Below, in pieces: positions 13,001 through 25,245 of a DNA stretch of 64,000 nucleotides (within the stretch, counting starts at the first letter, position 1; each line of letters starts with the position of its first letter). The position numbers and the translations under genes were made by a program. The stretch is from Trichoplax adhaerens. Its lineage: Eukaryota; Placozoa; Uniplacotomia; Trichoplacea; Trichoplacidae. A model generated the notes under the pieces. The model did not search any database. It was not told where the DNA came from and was given only the letters and a program-made list of their open reading frames with translations. The stretch spans positions 3,189,264-3,253,263 of the forward strand of contig NW_002060943.1 of assembly GCF_000150275.1 (NCBI RefSeq). Reading direction: 5' to 3'.

Positions 13001-16000
13001 AGATTTTACCTCTATCCGGGATAATGTCATTATAAAATTACAACACAGAATTTTTTTCATATCTAGACCATCTAGTATTGAAGAAATTCGATTTTCTCTA
13101 TGCTTAGTGGATAAGATAGAGACTTTGCCCCTACCCTAACTGATGTCATGATAGATACAACGTAGAATTTCTCATGTCTAGGTTATAGCTTTGAAGAAAT
13201 TCAATTCTCTCTATGCTCTGTGAATAAGATTTTACCTCTATCCGGGATAATGTCATAATAAAATTACAACACAGAATTTTTTTCATATCTAGACCATCTA
13301 GTATTGAAGAAATTCGACTTTCTCTATGCTTAGTGGATAAGATAGAGACTTTGCCCCTACCCTAACGAATGTCATGATAAATACAACGTAGAATTTCTCA
13401 TGTCTAGGTTATGGTTTTGAAGAAATTCAATTCTCTTCATGTTTAGTGAATAGGATAGAAACTTTTATTCCAACCCAGAATAACATCATTTTGTGGTAAG
13501 ATGACAACATGAATTTCTCGTGTCTAGGCTACCGTTGTAAGGAAATACGATTCTTTATAGGATCAATGGATAAGATAGAGGGATTAACTATTCTATATCA
13601 CATCGTTGTTCATACAATTTGAATAATGTAGGTAGAAGAAGATTTTTATCGCATCGAGTGTAGAAGGATCAGCGAATAGCGAGAGCAATGATCTACCCAA
13701 GTCGACCATGATTGAAACAAGATTGATTGCATACTCGAGCATCATTTATTAAGACAGAAGTGAAACAGATTTCTCATTGGAAGTTTAAATTAAGCAGCTC
13801 CAGGCTAGGACTATCACTTCTATGGTCTACGAAGAAATGAGGAGGAAAAGAACTATTCCGAAACTGGTAACATAGAAACGATGGTATAAACCCACAGGTG
13901 ATTTAATAAGTTTGACAGCCTAGACTGTCTATTACAAGTAGAAAGGCTGCAAGAAGATCATGTTCATATCGCCATTGCTAGCTTCAATAAGAACAATTTT
14001 AACTTCAGCGTGGGGCTATTTTTCTACTTATTAAACTAACTACTTAGTTGCAATATAGTCAATATATCAATGAGCTATATCATCCTTTATCCGTCTAATT
14101 ATGAAATTATCGCCTGCAGTAAATAATCATCTTAATAAACTATTGTGGAAATAAAAAGACGGAAGAATACAGCCGTTATTGATGGCAGCTAACATCCGTT
14201 AACTCCTATTCAGCATTTATTCTTGGTGTTTACCATCGATTGAGTAACTCCAACTAAGGCTTAACCAATTCTATTGACTCTATATACATGTATTACTGGT
14301 CGATATGAAATAGAATTGCTAGTGGGAATGTTACAAAACAATCTTAAGATTGATTATTGAAAGTCTAGACTTGCAGGTGTAAGTAGAATAAATTTTTTTC
14401 ATCAGGTTTAAATGAACATTGACATAAGATTTTTTCTTTACAACATAAAGAAGATTGATCGAGATGTATAGTCCACTGCTATCGATGCAGTACACGGAAT
14501 GATTTCTTAAGTTTTCAATTTACTATAGATTGAATGATTTTGTAGTAGAATAAAGAATCGAAGTTATCGCTATGAGAGAATTTAATGGCATCGACAATCA
14601 CTTTATGAGACAGAAATTAAATGTATCCATCAATAATCTAGGTTAACGTTGTGAGAGAGTTTAACTGGATAGACTACAACTTATAAGCTAGAGATTTAAT
14701 ACGTTAATCCATGATTTTGCCTGACTACATAGATCTATAACTCTATAACTTGATGGGATGGAGATTATTAATAGAGTGATGAAAGATATTAATTGCATAA
14801 ACTATAACATGATAAGATGGAGATTGAAGGAGTTACGAGCGATATTGATAGCATAAAACTTAATGAGATGGAGATTAAAAATGGGTTAATCAATAATCTG
14901 AGTCTGAGTTGTTATGATAGAACTTTGGAAGATGGAGACTAAATACACCCTAAGACAAGTAACTGCATAGACTATAACTTAATAAGATGAAGATTAAAAG
15001 CAGAGTGAGATAGGCCCATTTGAAAGACTAGAGCTTTAGGTAATGCAGATTAAAGACACTCTACAACAAAATCATTATGATATTACCATTCTAAGATTTA
15101 ATCAAGCAGCGGCAATAAACTGCGTAGAGTAATCATGTATCTAAACTATCCCTTACGGTAAATATCATGATAATAAATTCTGTAGGAATAGTCACATAAA
15201 ATAATGGGTATTGATATTTGTCAGGAAATAACAGCTTGAGGCTGTAAATATTTTAGGGAATTTACAATCTGTTCTCTCTGTTTTGCAGTGTCTAATTTAT
15301 TCTGCAGTAGAAATGAAAATAGCGGATCTGTACTTGAGCCAATTATTGTAGACAAGAAATTAGCATATTTGGCCATTATTGGAACGTTTTTGGCCATCTA
15401 AAAATATCTTGCCATCTTGGTTGTAGTAAATAAATCTCATCCATTAAACTAATACAAAGAGTACCATAAGTAGAAATGTCAATTTTAAATAATACTACAC
15501 CTTCCTTTCCCTCGTTGTGGATGAGTAGTTTCAACAAGGGAAGAAATGGACTGCAGCATTTACAGGTTAACAATCTTCTTTATCATGGAAGATGATCGCT
15601 CTTTCCTTATAGACAAGAAATAGGAAATCTACTGCCAAGGATTACTGTCATGATGTGCAAACACCTGGTTTACTGGCGATGACAATCGTGTAGACTAAAT
15701 CAATCCATTCCTATTCCATGGCCTGCAGTGATGTTAAAGGAATAAGAGTTTTTTTTTTATTGTATGTATCTTGAATAAAGACGAGAGACTTTAATGCCCT
15801 TTTGGGGGCAAATGGTGACAAAATCAAAGCGTATGGATGCAGCTGTTCAGCAAGTATTGAATACCATGATAATAATATTTTCAATCTTTTCATCATGGAC
15901 AGCGTCATGATAAGCATAGACGAAGAATAAAGTTGATTACGCTATCCTCAATTTCCAAATAAATACTTTATCGTTCTTGATGATTAATCACGGTAGCATT

Positions 16001-19000
16001 GAAAAGCGATAATAGATTTGACTATAATCTATTCAAGTGAAATCATTCTATTGGGTAAGAAAGGGAAAAAAGGAGGCCAATAAAAAGACTCTTTAAAAAT
16101 TAATCAAGATACAAATAGAAAGCAAATAAATAAAGTGGGTAAATAAAATCATTTCACCTCGTATTCAGTCTACGAATAGAGCTGAATAATTACTTTAGTT
16201 GGAAAGAATTTCATGACTAGACTAAACATAGAATACTGCCAGTTGGACGATCTATGGATGAATGTTGTTTACATAAAATAAAATAGAGGTAGAATCGAAA
16301 AATGATCCACTAATATGCTGACGAATATCCCAGCACTTTGTCATTTATTATTTATATAGCAAAATCCTAATCCTAAGCCTAAACTCAAGTACTCATATGC
16401 TTGATTTATACCTACAGAATGGGTAAAATAAAGACATTTCTTCAAGTTTTGAGTGACAGTGTAGGAAAAAATTCCAATTCATAGAATCGATTCAAAAAAA
16501 TGATGACGAGTAAAAACTGAATTTTCTACGAATAGCCAATGACAGTTATTTGCTAGCCACTATAATGGGTAATATTAGAACCTGCCCGGGATAAATTCCA
16601 ACTCTGAATTTTAATCCAGTTTTAAGAGGAAATTAAATTCCTATTGACAGATTCCTTATGACCATGAACCTTCGAAGGTAGACTAAAATGATTCAAATTC
16701 AATCGAGAGCATTTTAACCATTGGAATCACTCAAACTATAGCATGTCAAGAGTAAATTTCAATTCCTGATCTTCCAGTTTGATGATGAAATAAAAATTAT
16801 GACTATATGTAGTTTCCTTCATTATCACGATAACATCGTGAAATTGATAGGGATACCGTCAAAGTAGATGTAAAATATTTCAAATATACGGATATTTTAG
16901 CGATTGAAATTAGTATTATAATCACTTGTCAAGAACAAACTCCAATTTTGGATTCCAGCCCAGTTTTAAGAAGAAGCAAAACTTGTATCAACAGATTCCT
17001 TCATGATAATAAACTACTACGTCCTTGTCTGTAGAGAAAATAAAATCTGTAAAAGAGTATCTACAGATTCCTCCATGAGAATAGACATGTGTGCCGTAAA
17101 GTTAAATATTTCTAATGGAATCAAGATCGGCTTTAAGCGATTAAAGTCAGTAATATAACATGGCAAGAACTAACTCAAATTCAACGAATTTAAAATGTCT
17201 TATTTCACTTCATCCTTGAAATATTAAAATGAACATTTAATATCTAGCGGTACATTTTTAGCTGTTTGATTCTGACTATCAACAAGTACCGACGGTGCTT
17301 GGCAGTCGTCAAAGTTCACTCTAGCAGAATAATGCCTATTTGATTTTCTATTCCTAGTGCCAATTCTTCGAATAGTTAAATTAGTATTGAAGGATCTGCC
17401 TATTTAGCTTTCTATTCGTGGCACTAATTCTCCAGAGAATCATCTAACTTTGCTTTATTACTGTATACTTATATTCAATCTTTTATTAGTGGCGCTAATT
17501 TCCCACAGAGTCATCCAAGTTGATTAAGAGATTATATTACCTATTACCCATTTGATCTTCTATTAGTCATGCTAAATTTTCAACTAGCTAAATTAGTTAG
17601 TTATTCGAGTATTTTTCTATTTGACCATCTCTTATATTATTAGTAGCACTGATTCTTCAGGTAGTTTTCAAGGTTTACTCGAATATTATACGAACTACAT
17701 ACTGAATCTTCTATTACTAATTGAGTATCAATCTATCTGATCTTCTATTCGTTGCGCTAATTTTCCAGATAGTTGTCCCTGCATGATGTTGCATATTTGA
17801 TTTTCTATTAGTAATAAGTGGAAGATAGTGATCATAAATTCACTTGTGAGCAATATGATATGTTTGATCTTCTCTTTGGTCGAATTGGTTCTTCAACTGA
17901 TGAAATTAGCATTTGAATATCTGTAATAGTTTTATTCTGATTATAGCTATCAACAAGTAATTGGTGTATAGTAATTAACGTTTACTCCAATATCATACTG
18001 TATATTTGATCTTCTGCAGAATTAGTCCAGTCGATTCTTGCAATGGATCTACCTGTAAAATATCATCACTTTCCCTTTTTCTATCCTAGGCTTTCTGACT
18101 ATGCAGAATTATTGCTAGCGACTGTATTCATATATGCAGGATATTTTATTCCATCCAAATCGGGTCATTTTTTTCCAAAGTAATCATTTGCAATAATAAG
18201 TGTCTTTGTTATGCCTTACTTACCTACTATTTTGGTGATGGAAAGGAAGAAAGACAGTGGTAAAATTGATTTTAAAATAAATATTAAATTAAATGATAGT
18301 GAGACTTTATATTGGTTAAGACTTCTAAACTAATCGTTGTCAATGTTGAGTTTTACTATTGAATTTGCTATCGTTTTCTTTCCTATATCGAGGATAGAAG
18401 CGGAGACGTTAAATAAGTTTATCGGAGATAATCCATGCTGATGTTGAATATGAATGACATTAATGAGTGGTTTACATCATTGACTCTTCCATTAAGGGTA
18501 AAAATAGAGACGTGAAGTAAGTTGCATAGAGGTAAAACTCTTACAAGTTTATCGCGGCCTTTATGGTAATAATTTAATTAACTTTCTAGTAATACTTTGT
18601 CAATATTACTAACTTGACGATCATCAGTAAAATAAAGACATTAAACAAGTTATTTCCATCGTTTTACAATAATCATTTATCCACATCATTAACTCTACGG
18701 TCAAGAGGGAAAGCAAAGACGTTGAACAAGTTCGCTGAAGGTAATTCTCATATTGGCTGATTATTAATATTACAATAATAATTTACCTCCATGCTACTCT
18801 ACAATCAAGGATAAGAACGAATGCGTTAAGCTAATGAACCGAAGAGAATGCTCGTAAAGGCTGATCATAAGTTTTATAATAATCCCTTTCCTACAATTAA
18901 GCATGAAATTAGTGTAGTGATCCAGTCCATTCACAAGGTGCTTTTCAACATTATCTATCTACTGTCAAAATTGAATGCAATTCCCACGTTTTGCTTCATC

Positions 19001-19962
19001 TTGGCGATTATACATGAAACGACAAACGAGCCTATTCCTTAAGGAATACTTTATTAAGGTTTAAGCATATTGGAAGGAAATCTAGTTCGATGTTGAGTTT
19101 TTATTAGTACATAATTTCTTATGCCTGGTCATCATAAGATCGATAGGGTAAAGTAACTCATGGAAGCCTAAAATTGACATTAAGTTGACACTCTATTTTA
19201 CAGCTTTGTCTCCCATGTTGTTTCTTAAAATCCACGATGAAAAGGATAAATGTCAATCCAATTCCCATAAAACTGTTTGCCATCCACTATCTTTCTAGTG
19301 TAATCACTGAATTGATCACAGTAGCTAATTAGATTGACTATCCGAATCTCTCTTTCCTCATGGCAAGCAGATATTTCGACTTTAATTGAATCAAGCTACC
19401 ATTACAGATATTCTTTTGGCAGCAATTTTAAACAGTCAGATACTTTCTCTCTCTTGAACTTGAAAGTGAACTTTCCAACTAAATGGAAGAAGGCAATGGA
19501 ATAATAATCTTTGGGAGGAAATTATAGTCAGTCTGCCTTAATTGAATATACAATTCAATGATGCAATGATGGGGAGTGGGGGAACTCATAAACAAAAATA
19601 GAGACAGTACAATGTCAATTTACTGTTCTCGTATAGATAGGCTAGAAAATGATTCAAAAAGGTTATGAAAATATTCGTAATAGGATTCATTTCATGACGC
19701 TATAGGGATAAGTGGGCACGAGTTTTGGACTTACCTTGGGTAGTAAATGGGCCACTCTTGCTCGGAGTTCATCTTGATTGTTTTGTAGCTGGTTAATTTG
19801 ATGATTTGCAGTTTGTAATTTTTCTTGGCTACAGCTTAATTTCTCAGCTAGTTGATCACGTTCATGGATTAAATCAGTGAGTAATTCTTCCATGCCTGGT
19901 CGTCTTGTGTTCTCATCATGAGTAGAATCGCTTTCTTCCATAATGGTAGCAATATCATCCAT
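4079..19962 (-). CDS. Liprin-alpha scaffold protein (complete, 31 coding exons)
   Basis: Scaffold of the LAR-RPTP/liprin family; in other animals it organises cell contacts and presynaptic active zones. Coding exons: 19735-19962, 11247-11342, 10925-11026, 10648-10809, 10380-10568, 10192-10263, 9993-10118, 9229-9375, 8996-9130, 8821-8904, 8591-8722, 8411-8473, 8274-8333, 8141-8196, 7881-8047, 7638-7785, 7300-7504, 7167-7232, 6519-6718, 6183-6436, 5990-6062, 5799-5880, 5646-5717, 5428-5553, 5268-5345, 5004-5101, 4877-4925, 4756-4798, 4486-4661, 4289-4360, 4079-4180. Phases agree throughout and give 1,220 residues, the usual family size. Residues 1-530 are coiled coil, with the liprin signature [17 protein letters not shown] (about 144-160). 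A disordered serine-rich middle follows, then three SAM domains: about 930-1003 ([11 protein letters not shown]), 1027-1085 ([11 protein letters not shown]) and 1105-1170 ([11 protein letters not shown]). A basic [12 protein letters not shown] motif precedes the end NDSL. The vertebrate VRTYSC tail that binds GRIP PDZ domains is absent. Exon 2 (32 residues) has no obvious vertebrate counterpart. Confidence 0.96.
6770..7150. repeat. Degenerate ~60-bp tandem repeat in a liprin intron
   Basis: The intron between 6719 and 7166 consists of about six diverged copies of a unit of roughly 60 bp. The recurring core resembles TTCAATTCAGAGGAATAACTT followed by a variable ATT-rich part. The copies are too diverged to be recent. 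Confidence 0.6.
9376..9992. repeat. ~155-bp tandem repeat carrying copies of a splice acceptor
   Basis: The intron between liprin exons 7 and 8 contains about three degenerate extra copies of a unit near 155 bp. Each copy carries a relative of the plus-strand text TGCAAAAGTCTGTAAGAATT, which in the real gene is the start of exon 8 with its 3' splice site (9375/9376). Copies begin near 9531, 9686 and 9838, each with a CAG- or AAG-type acceptor on the minus strand. Confidence 0.6.
11343..19734. other. 8.4-kb first intron of liprin-alpha
   Basis: The intron is bounded by donor GTAAGT at 19734 and acceptor TAG at 11343-11345, phase 0 on both sides. It is more than ten times longer than most introns in the window. 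Much of it is degenerate local tandem repeat: about 110-120 bp units at 11800-12130, 113-bp units at 12840-13560, about 60-bp units with GATGGAGATTAAA at 14740-15000, further families at 16470-17200, units with GATCTTCTATTAGT at 17270-18060, and units of about 105 bp at 18370-18830. I found no extra exon with conserved liprin sequence. Open frames inside (for example 15376-15573 and 15711-15917 on the minus strand) look accidental. Confidence 0.75.
12840..13565. repeat. 113-bp tandem array with alternating monomer types
   Basis: The anchor GAAGAAATTC recurs at 12853, 12967, 13080, 13193, 13306 and 13419, a spacing of 113-114 bp, with a worn seventh copy near 13533. Monomers alternate. One type carries GATAGAGACTTTGCCCC plus a TGATGTCATGATAGATACAA segment. 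The other carries ATAAGATTTTACCTCTATCC plus a GGGATAATGTCAT segment. The true period is therefore a dimer of about 226 bp, as in higher-order satellite arrays. Confidence 0.85.
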
Positions 19963-22900
19963 GTTCGATCAGTTAATAACTTTGGATTTACTTGATGTAA
20001 TCGATGATACTGTTTAAAATAAAATTGTTTATCCACAAATATAAAGACGCCACGGTGGTTGATTTATGCAATTCTTATTTCACTTAAAATGATGTAAATC
20101 TAATTGTGGATGGTCTACCGTGAAAGAGAGGAGTGATTTCAAGATCAAATAATTCAATTATAATAGATTGATCCAGCCGTCAATATTAAAATCTTCCTTC
20201 CTGCTTCTGTTAATAATTTTTAGCAATATTGTAAAGATAGAAACTATAAAAAATGATCATGGATAGGCTAAAATGGACTAAAATACCAAGCAAAATTGTA
20301 AAGGAGTAGCAATTTATTATGGATTCTTGTTGCTAATCTAATAGAAAAGACACCCAAGATTTAGGCAAATAAATCGATCTCTTTCTTGGAGTAAAGGATG
20401 AAAATCGGCAACACCAGTGTAATCGAGATAGAACTATTGGTGGTAATCATCATCGACTATAGAATTGACTAGAATTGAAAATTAAGTAAAGCTTAGTATT
20501 AATTTAATCAATATTTCAAAGCAAACAAGACAGAGTAACCTTTCATAAATTCATGGATCGCTATCCTATAAGTATTAAGATAATGTTGAATAATTTTGAT
20601 ACGCTAAATTAAGAATACCATGTTTCAACTCTATTTTTAATGATATTATCAAATTATATCTACCATTCGCTTCTTCTATAATTAATTGATAATAGCTCTA
20701 TCCTTGTGAGTAGCAAGATAGAGTAGAGTCTATTTTTTTCGTCAATTTAAAAAACAATGTTTCCCACTCGATCATTCCTCTGTTTAAATCCTATCGTAGG
20801 AGTGGATACCTATGCTTTTCAATCCTTTAAACCAACAACTAGGGTTTCTGTGACTGTTCATATGGACTAGAAAATTATTTTTAGCCACTTTGCACCTCGA
20901 AATGGACTCTATGGTGGCTGTGAATTTACGACATCATTTAATAAAATATACCCGTCATGAATTCATTAAGAAATATATGTGTGTCATCATTGAATTGGAA
21001 ATGAATTTTTTAAACTAAATTTGCAGTCCTATGTGGCCTTTAGCCATGTTTTAATTACATTAGCATTATTTATTTATTAAAATTTTCTTTAATCCATTCA
21101 GTTAACAAGTATGAAATTGTCTGCTACAATTGAAAATTTCTATCAAATTATAGCTATACAGGATATGCAACGGCTTTAAATAACATGAAAAAAATCTACT
21201 GTACTTTTGGCCATCTTCTCATCGAGCTCATGAGCTTGCCACTGAGAAAAGCAAAGATAAAATTGAAAAAATTAAACTGCATTGAAAACGATGCACGCGT
21301 AGTTTACTGGAATTGGAAGGATAGAATGAAACTTTTAATTTGGATTCTATTCATCAATCAATCGATGGGAATAAAAGTAATGGCAGAATAAAATAGGATC
21401 ATTTCCATGCTTTAATATTATTACCCAACGTCTAGTTATTCCCAGTATTGAATGGCATAATAAAATTGGACATGGAGCTATCTCCTTTTATAACTTAATG
21501 ACTACCCACGTAGGACTGGCATGATCGAAAGAACAATTTCAATTTTCAATCAAGAACTACTCGAGTAATTCCTGTTCACGCTATGCTAGATAGATTACAA
21601 CTGCGACCATTTTAACGGACGAAATGAATTTGCTATTATGATGATATTGATGAATTTAAAAAAGTAGGGGAGAGTTATGAACTATTTTGCGGATAGTTTT
21701 TTAATATAGAATAATACTTCAGAGTTGTGCTTGATAGTACGGTAATAATCCTTGTCTAGAGTAATTTAGAACGCTTTCAATGATGTCATTAAATGGCTGC
21801 TGTTTTGGCGATTTCCAATTAATTCAAGAGTGTATAAGTGTTACACCAAGAACTGGAGATAACTTGTATTATTTCCCTATTTCCATGTATGCTTGATAGT
21901 CATTACTTTCAAACGGAAAAAAATGGAGACCGTTTCAATGATGAAGCAAGATTCTACTATGACGATCTTAAACAAATTCAAATGTGTATGAGCAAAGTAT
22001 TTTTAATTATTTCTTGATCAATTTAGAGCTGTACTTGATCATCATGATTGTCATATGGAAAAAAATGTAGATCTTTTTCAATGATGCAATCAAGCTTCTA
22101 CTGTAGCGATCTTGAACATATTCAAGTGTATATGAATGAAGTATTTTCAATCATTTCTCGATTAATTTAGAGCTGTGCTTGATAGTCATTATTCTCATAT
22201 GGAAAAAAAATGCCAAGCTGCTACTATAGCAATCTTCAAGAAATAAAAGAGTAATTGAATGTTACCATCGAAGTTGAAATTATTTTTACCATTTCTCGAT
22301 GCATGTAGAGCTGTTGTTGATGCTACAGTAATAATTATAATTCTGGCATAGAAAAAGGGAGATGGCTTTTAATGATGTAATCAAATTGCTACTATGGCAA
22401 TGTTGAACAAATTGAAGAGTATAGGAGTGTTACCATAAGAATTGGAGATATTTTCTATCATTGCTGGATGCGTTGAAAGCTGTGCTTGAAATTAAGATCG
22501 TTTTCAATGATAGAACCAAATTGATACTATGGCGAACTTCAACAACTTCAATAGTATACCAAAGCTAGCATAGAATTGAAATTTGTTTTCTATAATTAAA
22601 GCATTTCTACAATAGAATCGTACTATGATTACATTGAAATATACTACCGCTCATTTAAATCAATCCATTAACCTAAGTTTTTCTAGCATTTACCGCAAGA
22701 CAATAACCATGTCAATATTACCATGCTGTCCATATGCCTGAAGATTTTGTAAATAATTTCAACCTCTTACTCCATCTTGCTAAACTGCTGTTGTTTGCAT
22801 GCTAACATTATACCATAAGATAGTTTCAAGGTTTTACGAAAATTGGTATTTCTTTTCAATTTTAGTCGACTAGTCCTAGCGATTAACCGCATGAACAGGC

Positions 22901-24840
22901 TATAATTGAATTAGGTAGAATATTGGATGGTCATCCATTGACAGAAGGCTAGGCTAAGACTATGGGTAAAGTGTATTTTCTATGGCGATGATGTTGACTT
23001 GATTACTTGATTTCATCTTCAATGGAAGTTCATTAATGGTTGTGAGATAATAAATCGGTTTTAAGGTTTACTTTTACAATTGTACCCGAGGCATTTCTTA
23101 CTATACAAGACTGTACTGTATTGAATATACACAACATGAAGGCTTTCATGCTCGTTATATTCTACACAGTTGAAGGGAATCATGGATGCTATTACAAATT
23201 CAATTAATTCAACGAGTAAAAGAAAAAGAAATTCGCGTCGAGAATGAAGATTTTCGTCCTTGCGACAAGATTGAGCATTACTAGTCAATCCGTAATATTC
23301 AACCATACTATTCTAAATTTATACTTGTTATGATCCGATTATAGCTAACAATATGATTACGATCGAGGAAATGGAGAAAGGGGGAAATAATAAGGGCAAT
23401 AAGGTTGAAAGAAGTTATTCCAATTTGCTATACGAAAACTAAGCCGGGAGATCGAGATTGAAATATCATTTTAATTTAGGCGTATTTTATCCTCCAAAAT
23501 TAGTTTAGTCTATTTGTCGAACGTTGTATTGTTGTTAATTTATAGTTAGTCTAAAAAATTAAAAAGAAAAGTATTGCAATCGGTCATACTATTACTCATG
23601 TCATGAATTATTCCTATAGTCATTTTAAAGTTTAATGTATAAAACTTTGATTCTATTCTATAACTGGAGTCGATTAGGTCAATCAATCAAGGCATACTAT
23701 GATTTTAGAATCAGACTGAACTTGTACAAGCTGTCGTGTAGATTGATATAACAACAGTGATTTGAGTATCTTGTAAAATGAAAGATGATGCATTGACAAT
23801 TTTATACTGTCGAGGATTGTAAAGGCACAAATAGTGATACACTAGAGTCTTTATATCAAAGTTTGCTTAACGGATTACAACGCGTTGGGAAAGGATGAAG
23901 ATTTTACCCAATCTATCTTGAAGTGCCCTACGTCGTGTAGGTAGACATGAGTGAAATGGTATAGCAAAATAAAAAATAAAAAATGAACTTACTCGACTTT
24001 GGAGATTGATAGAGGAACGTTGTTAGAACACCAATACTTTTGATGACTCTATTGAAATAGAAATTGAGACATTTATAGGAAATATTCAAGACGGAGCTTT
24101 TGTTTGAAGGATGAAATTTTTACATTAAAATAGTCAAGCGATTGAATTTTCCTTCTTGGTCTGTACGTATGCTTGAAAACGATCATCAATTGGAAGGCAA
24201 GGATTGAACTAGCACCTTTTTATTTGGCTAGTTTAATCGTTTCAAGAAATACGAATAGACAGTTGATTGTGCAAAGTTGGAATATAAATAGTGTAGCTGA
24301 TTTTACAGTCGAGTTACGCATGCAATATATATAATACCTTTTAATTGACTATCTGTGGTGATTATGAATAGCAGTTATTGTTGGCAATAATTGAATCAAA
24401 CGAGTATCTGCAAGGATGGCATTATTGACTACTATTTGCTGTTGCACTGTCGATCAAGTAGGATGGAAGAAATAGTTGACGTAATAGTAGATGCTATTTT
24501 CAATCTTGACTCTATCATCAACGCATACAATCCGTAGCCACTTCCTTCTTTTTTATTTGATTGAAATCAATCAAGTCTCCATCAAATATAAGTCGATGAT
24601 CGATTGTATTCAGGCCATAAAATAATCAAATAAGAAAAGGCCACAATGGAATAAGATTCAAGCCATATCTCGTTTACTCTGTATACAGAGAGAGAAAGAA
24701 GGCAATCTTTTATCCAAGTTCAATTGGTCTACCTGTCCCTATCTACTTGCCTAGATGGCTAGATGCAAACGCATAAAGGGCATGATTAGCCTGGAGTCAA
24801 AAATAGCTTGAATAAAAAGGCTTATTTTTAAATTTCAAGA
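19963..24840. other. Gene-free tract upstream of liprin-alpha
   Basis: No conserved coding sequence seen. The part next to 19962 should include the liprin 5' leader. Degenerate repeats of about 140-160 bp occupy 21690-22600, with the anchor AGAGCTGTGCTTGATAG near 22026, 22167 and 22305 and followed by CATATGGAAAAAAATG in several copies. Isolated open frames (21185-21391 on the plus strand, 23061-23306 on the minus strand) show no domain. Confidence 0.55.
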
Positions 24841-25245
24841 GTACAAAAAGGAAAATGACGACAAAAGACGAATGGTAGCTCAAAATAGACTAGTTTATGG
24901 TGTTATTCCATGATAGCGTGTGTATGCGTATGTAGGGCCAAAAGTATAAAAAGGAAAATGACGGCAAAAGACGAATGGTAGCTCAAAGTAGACTAATTTA
25001 TGATGTTATTCCATGATAGTGTGTGTATGCGTGTGTAGGGCCAAAAGTATAAAAAGGAAAATGACGGCAAAAGACGAATTATAGCTCAAAGTAGACTAGT
25101 TTATGGTGTTATTCCATGATAGTCTGTATGCGTGTATAGAGCCAAAAGTAGAAGAAGGAAAATGACGGCAAAAGACGAATTATAGCTCAAGGTAGACTAG
25201 TCTATGGTGTTATTCCATGATAGCCTGTATGCGTGTATATAGATC
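24841..25245. repeat. Four-copy 102-bp tandem array
   Basis: The anchor AAGGAAAATGACG recurs at 24849, 24951, 25054 and 25155, a spacing of 101-103 bp. Each unit continues with AAAAGACGAAT, TAGCTCAAAGTAGACTA and GGTGTTATTCCATGATAG, ending in a GTATGCGTGT segment. The copies are very similar, so the array is recent. Confidence 0.92.
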
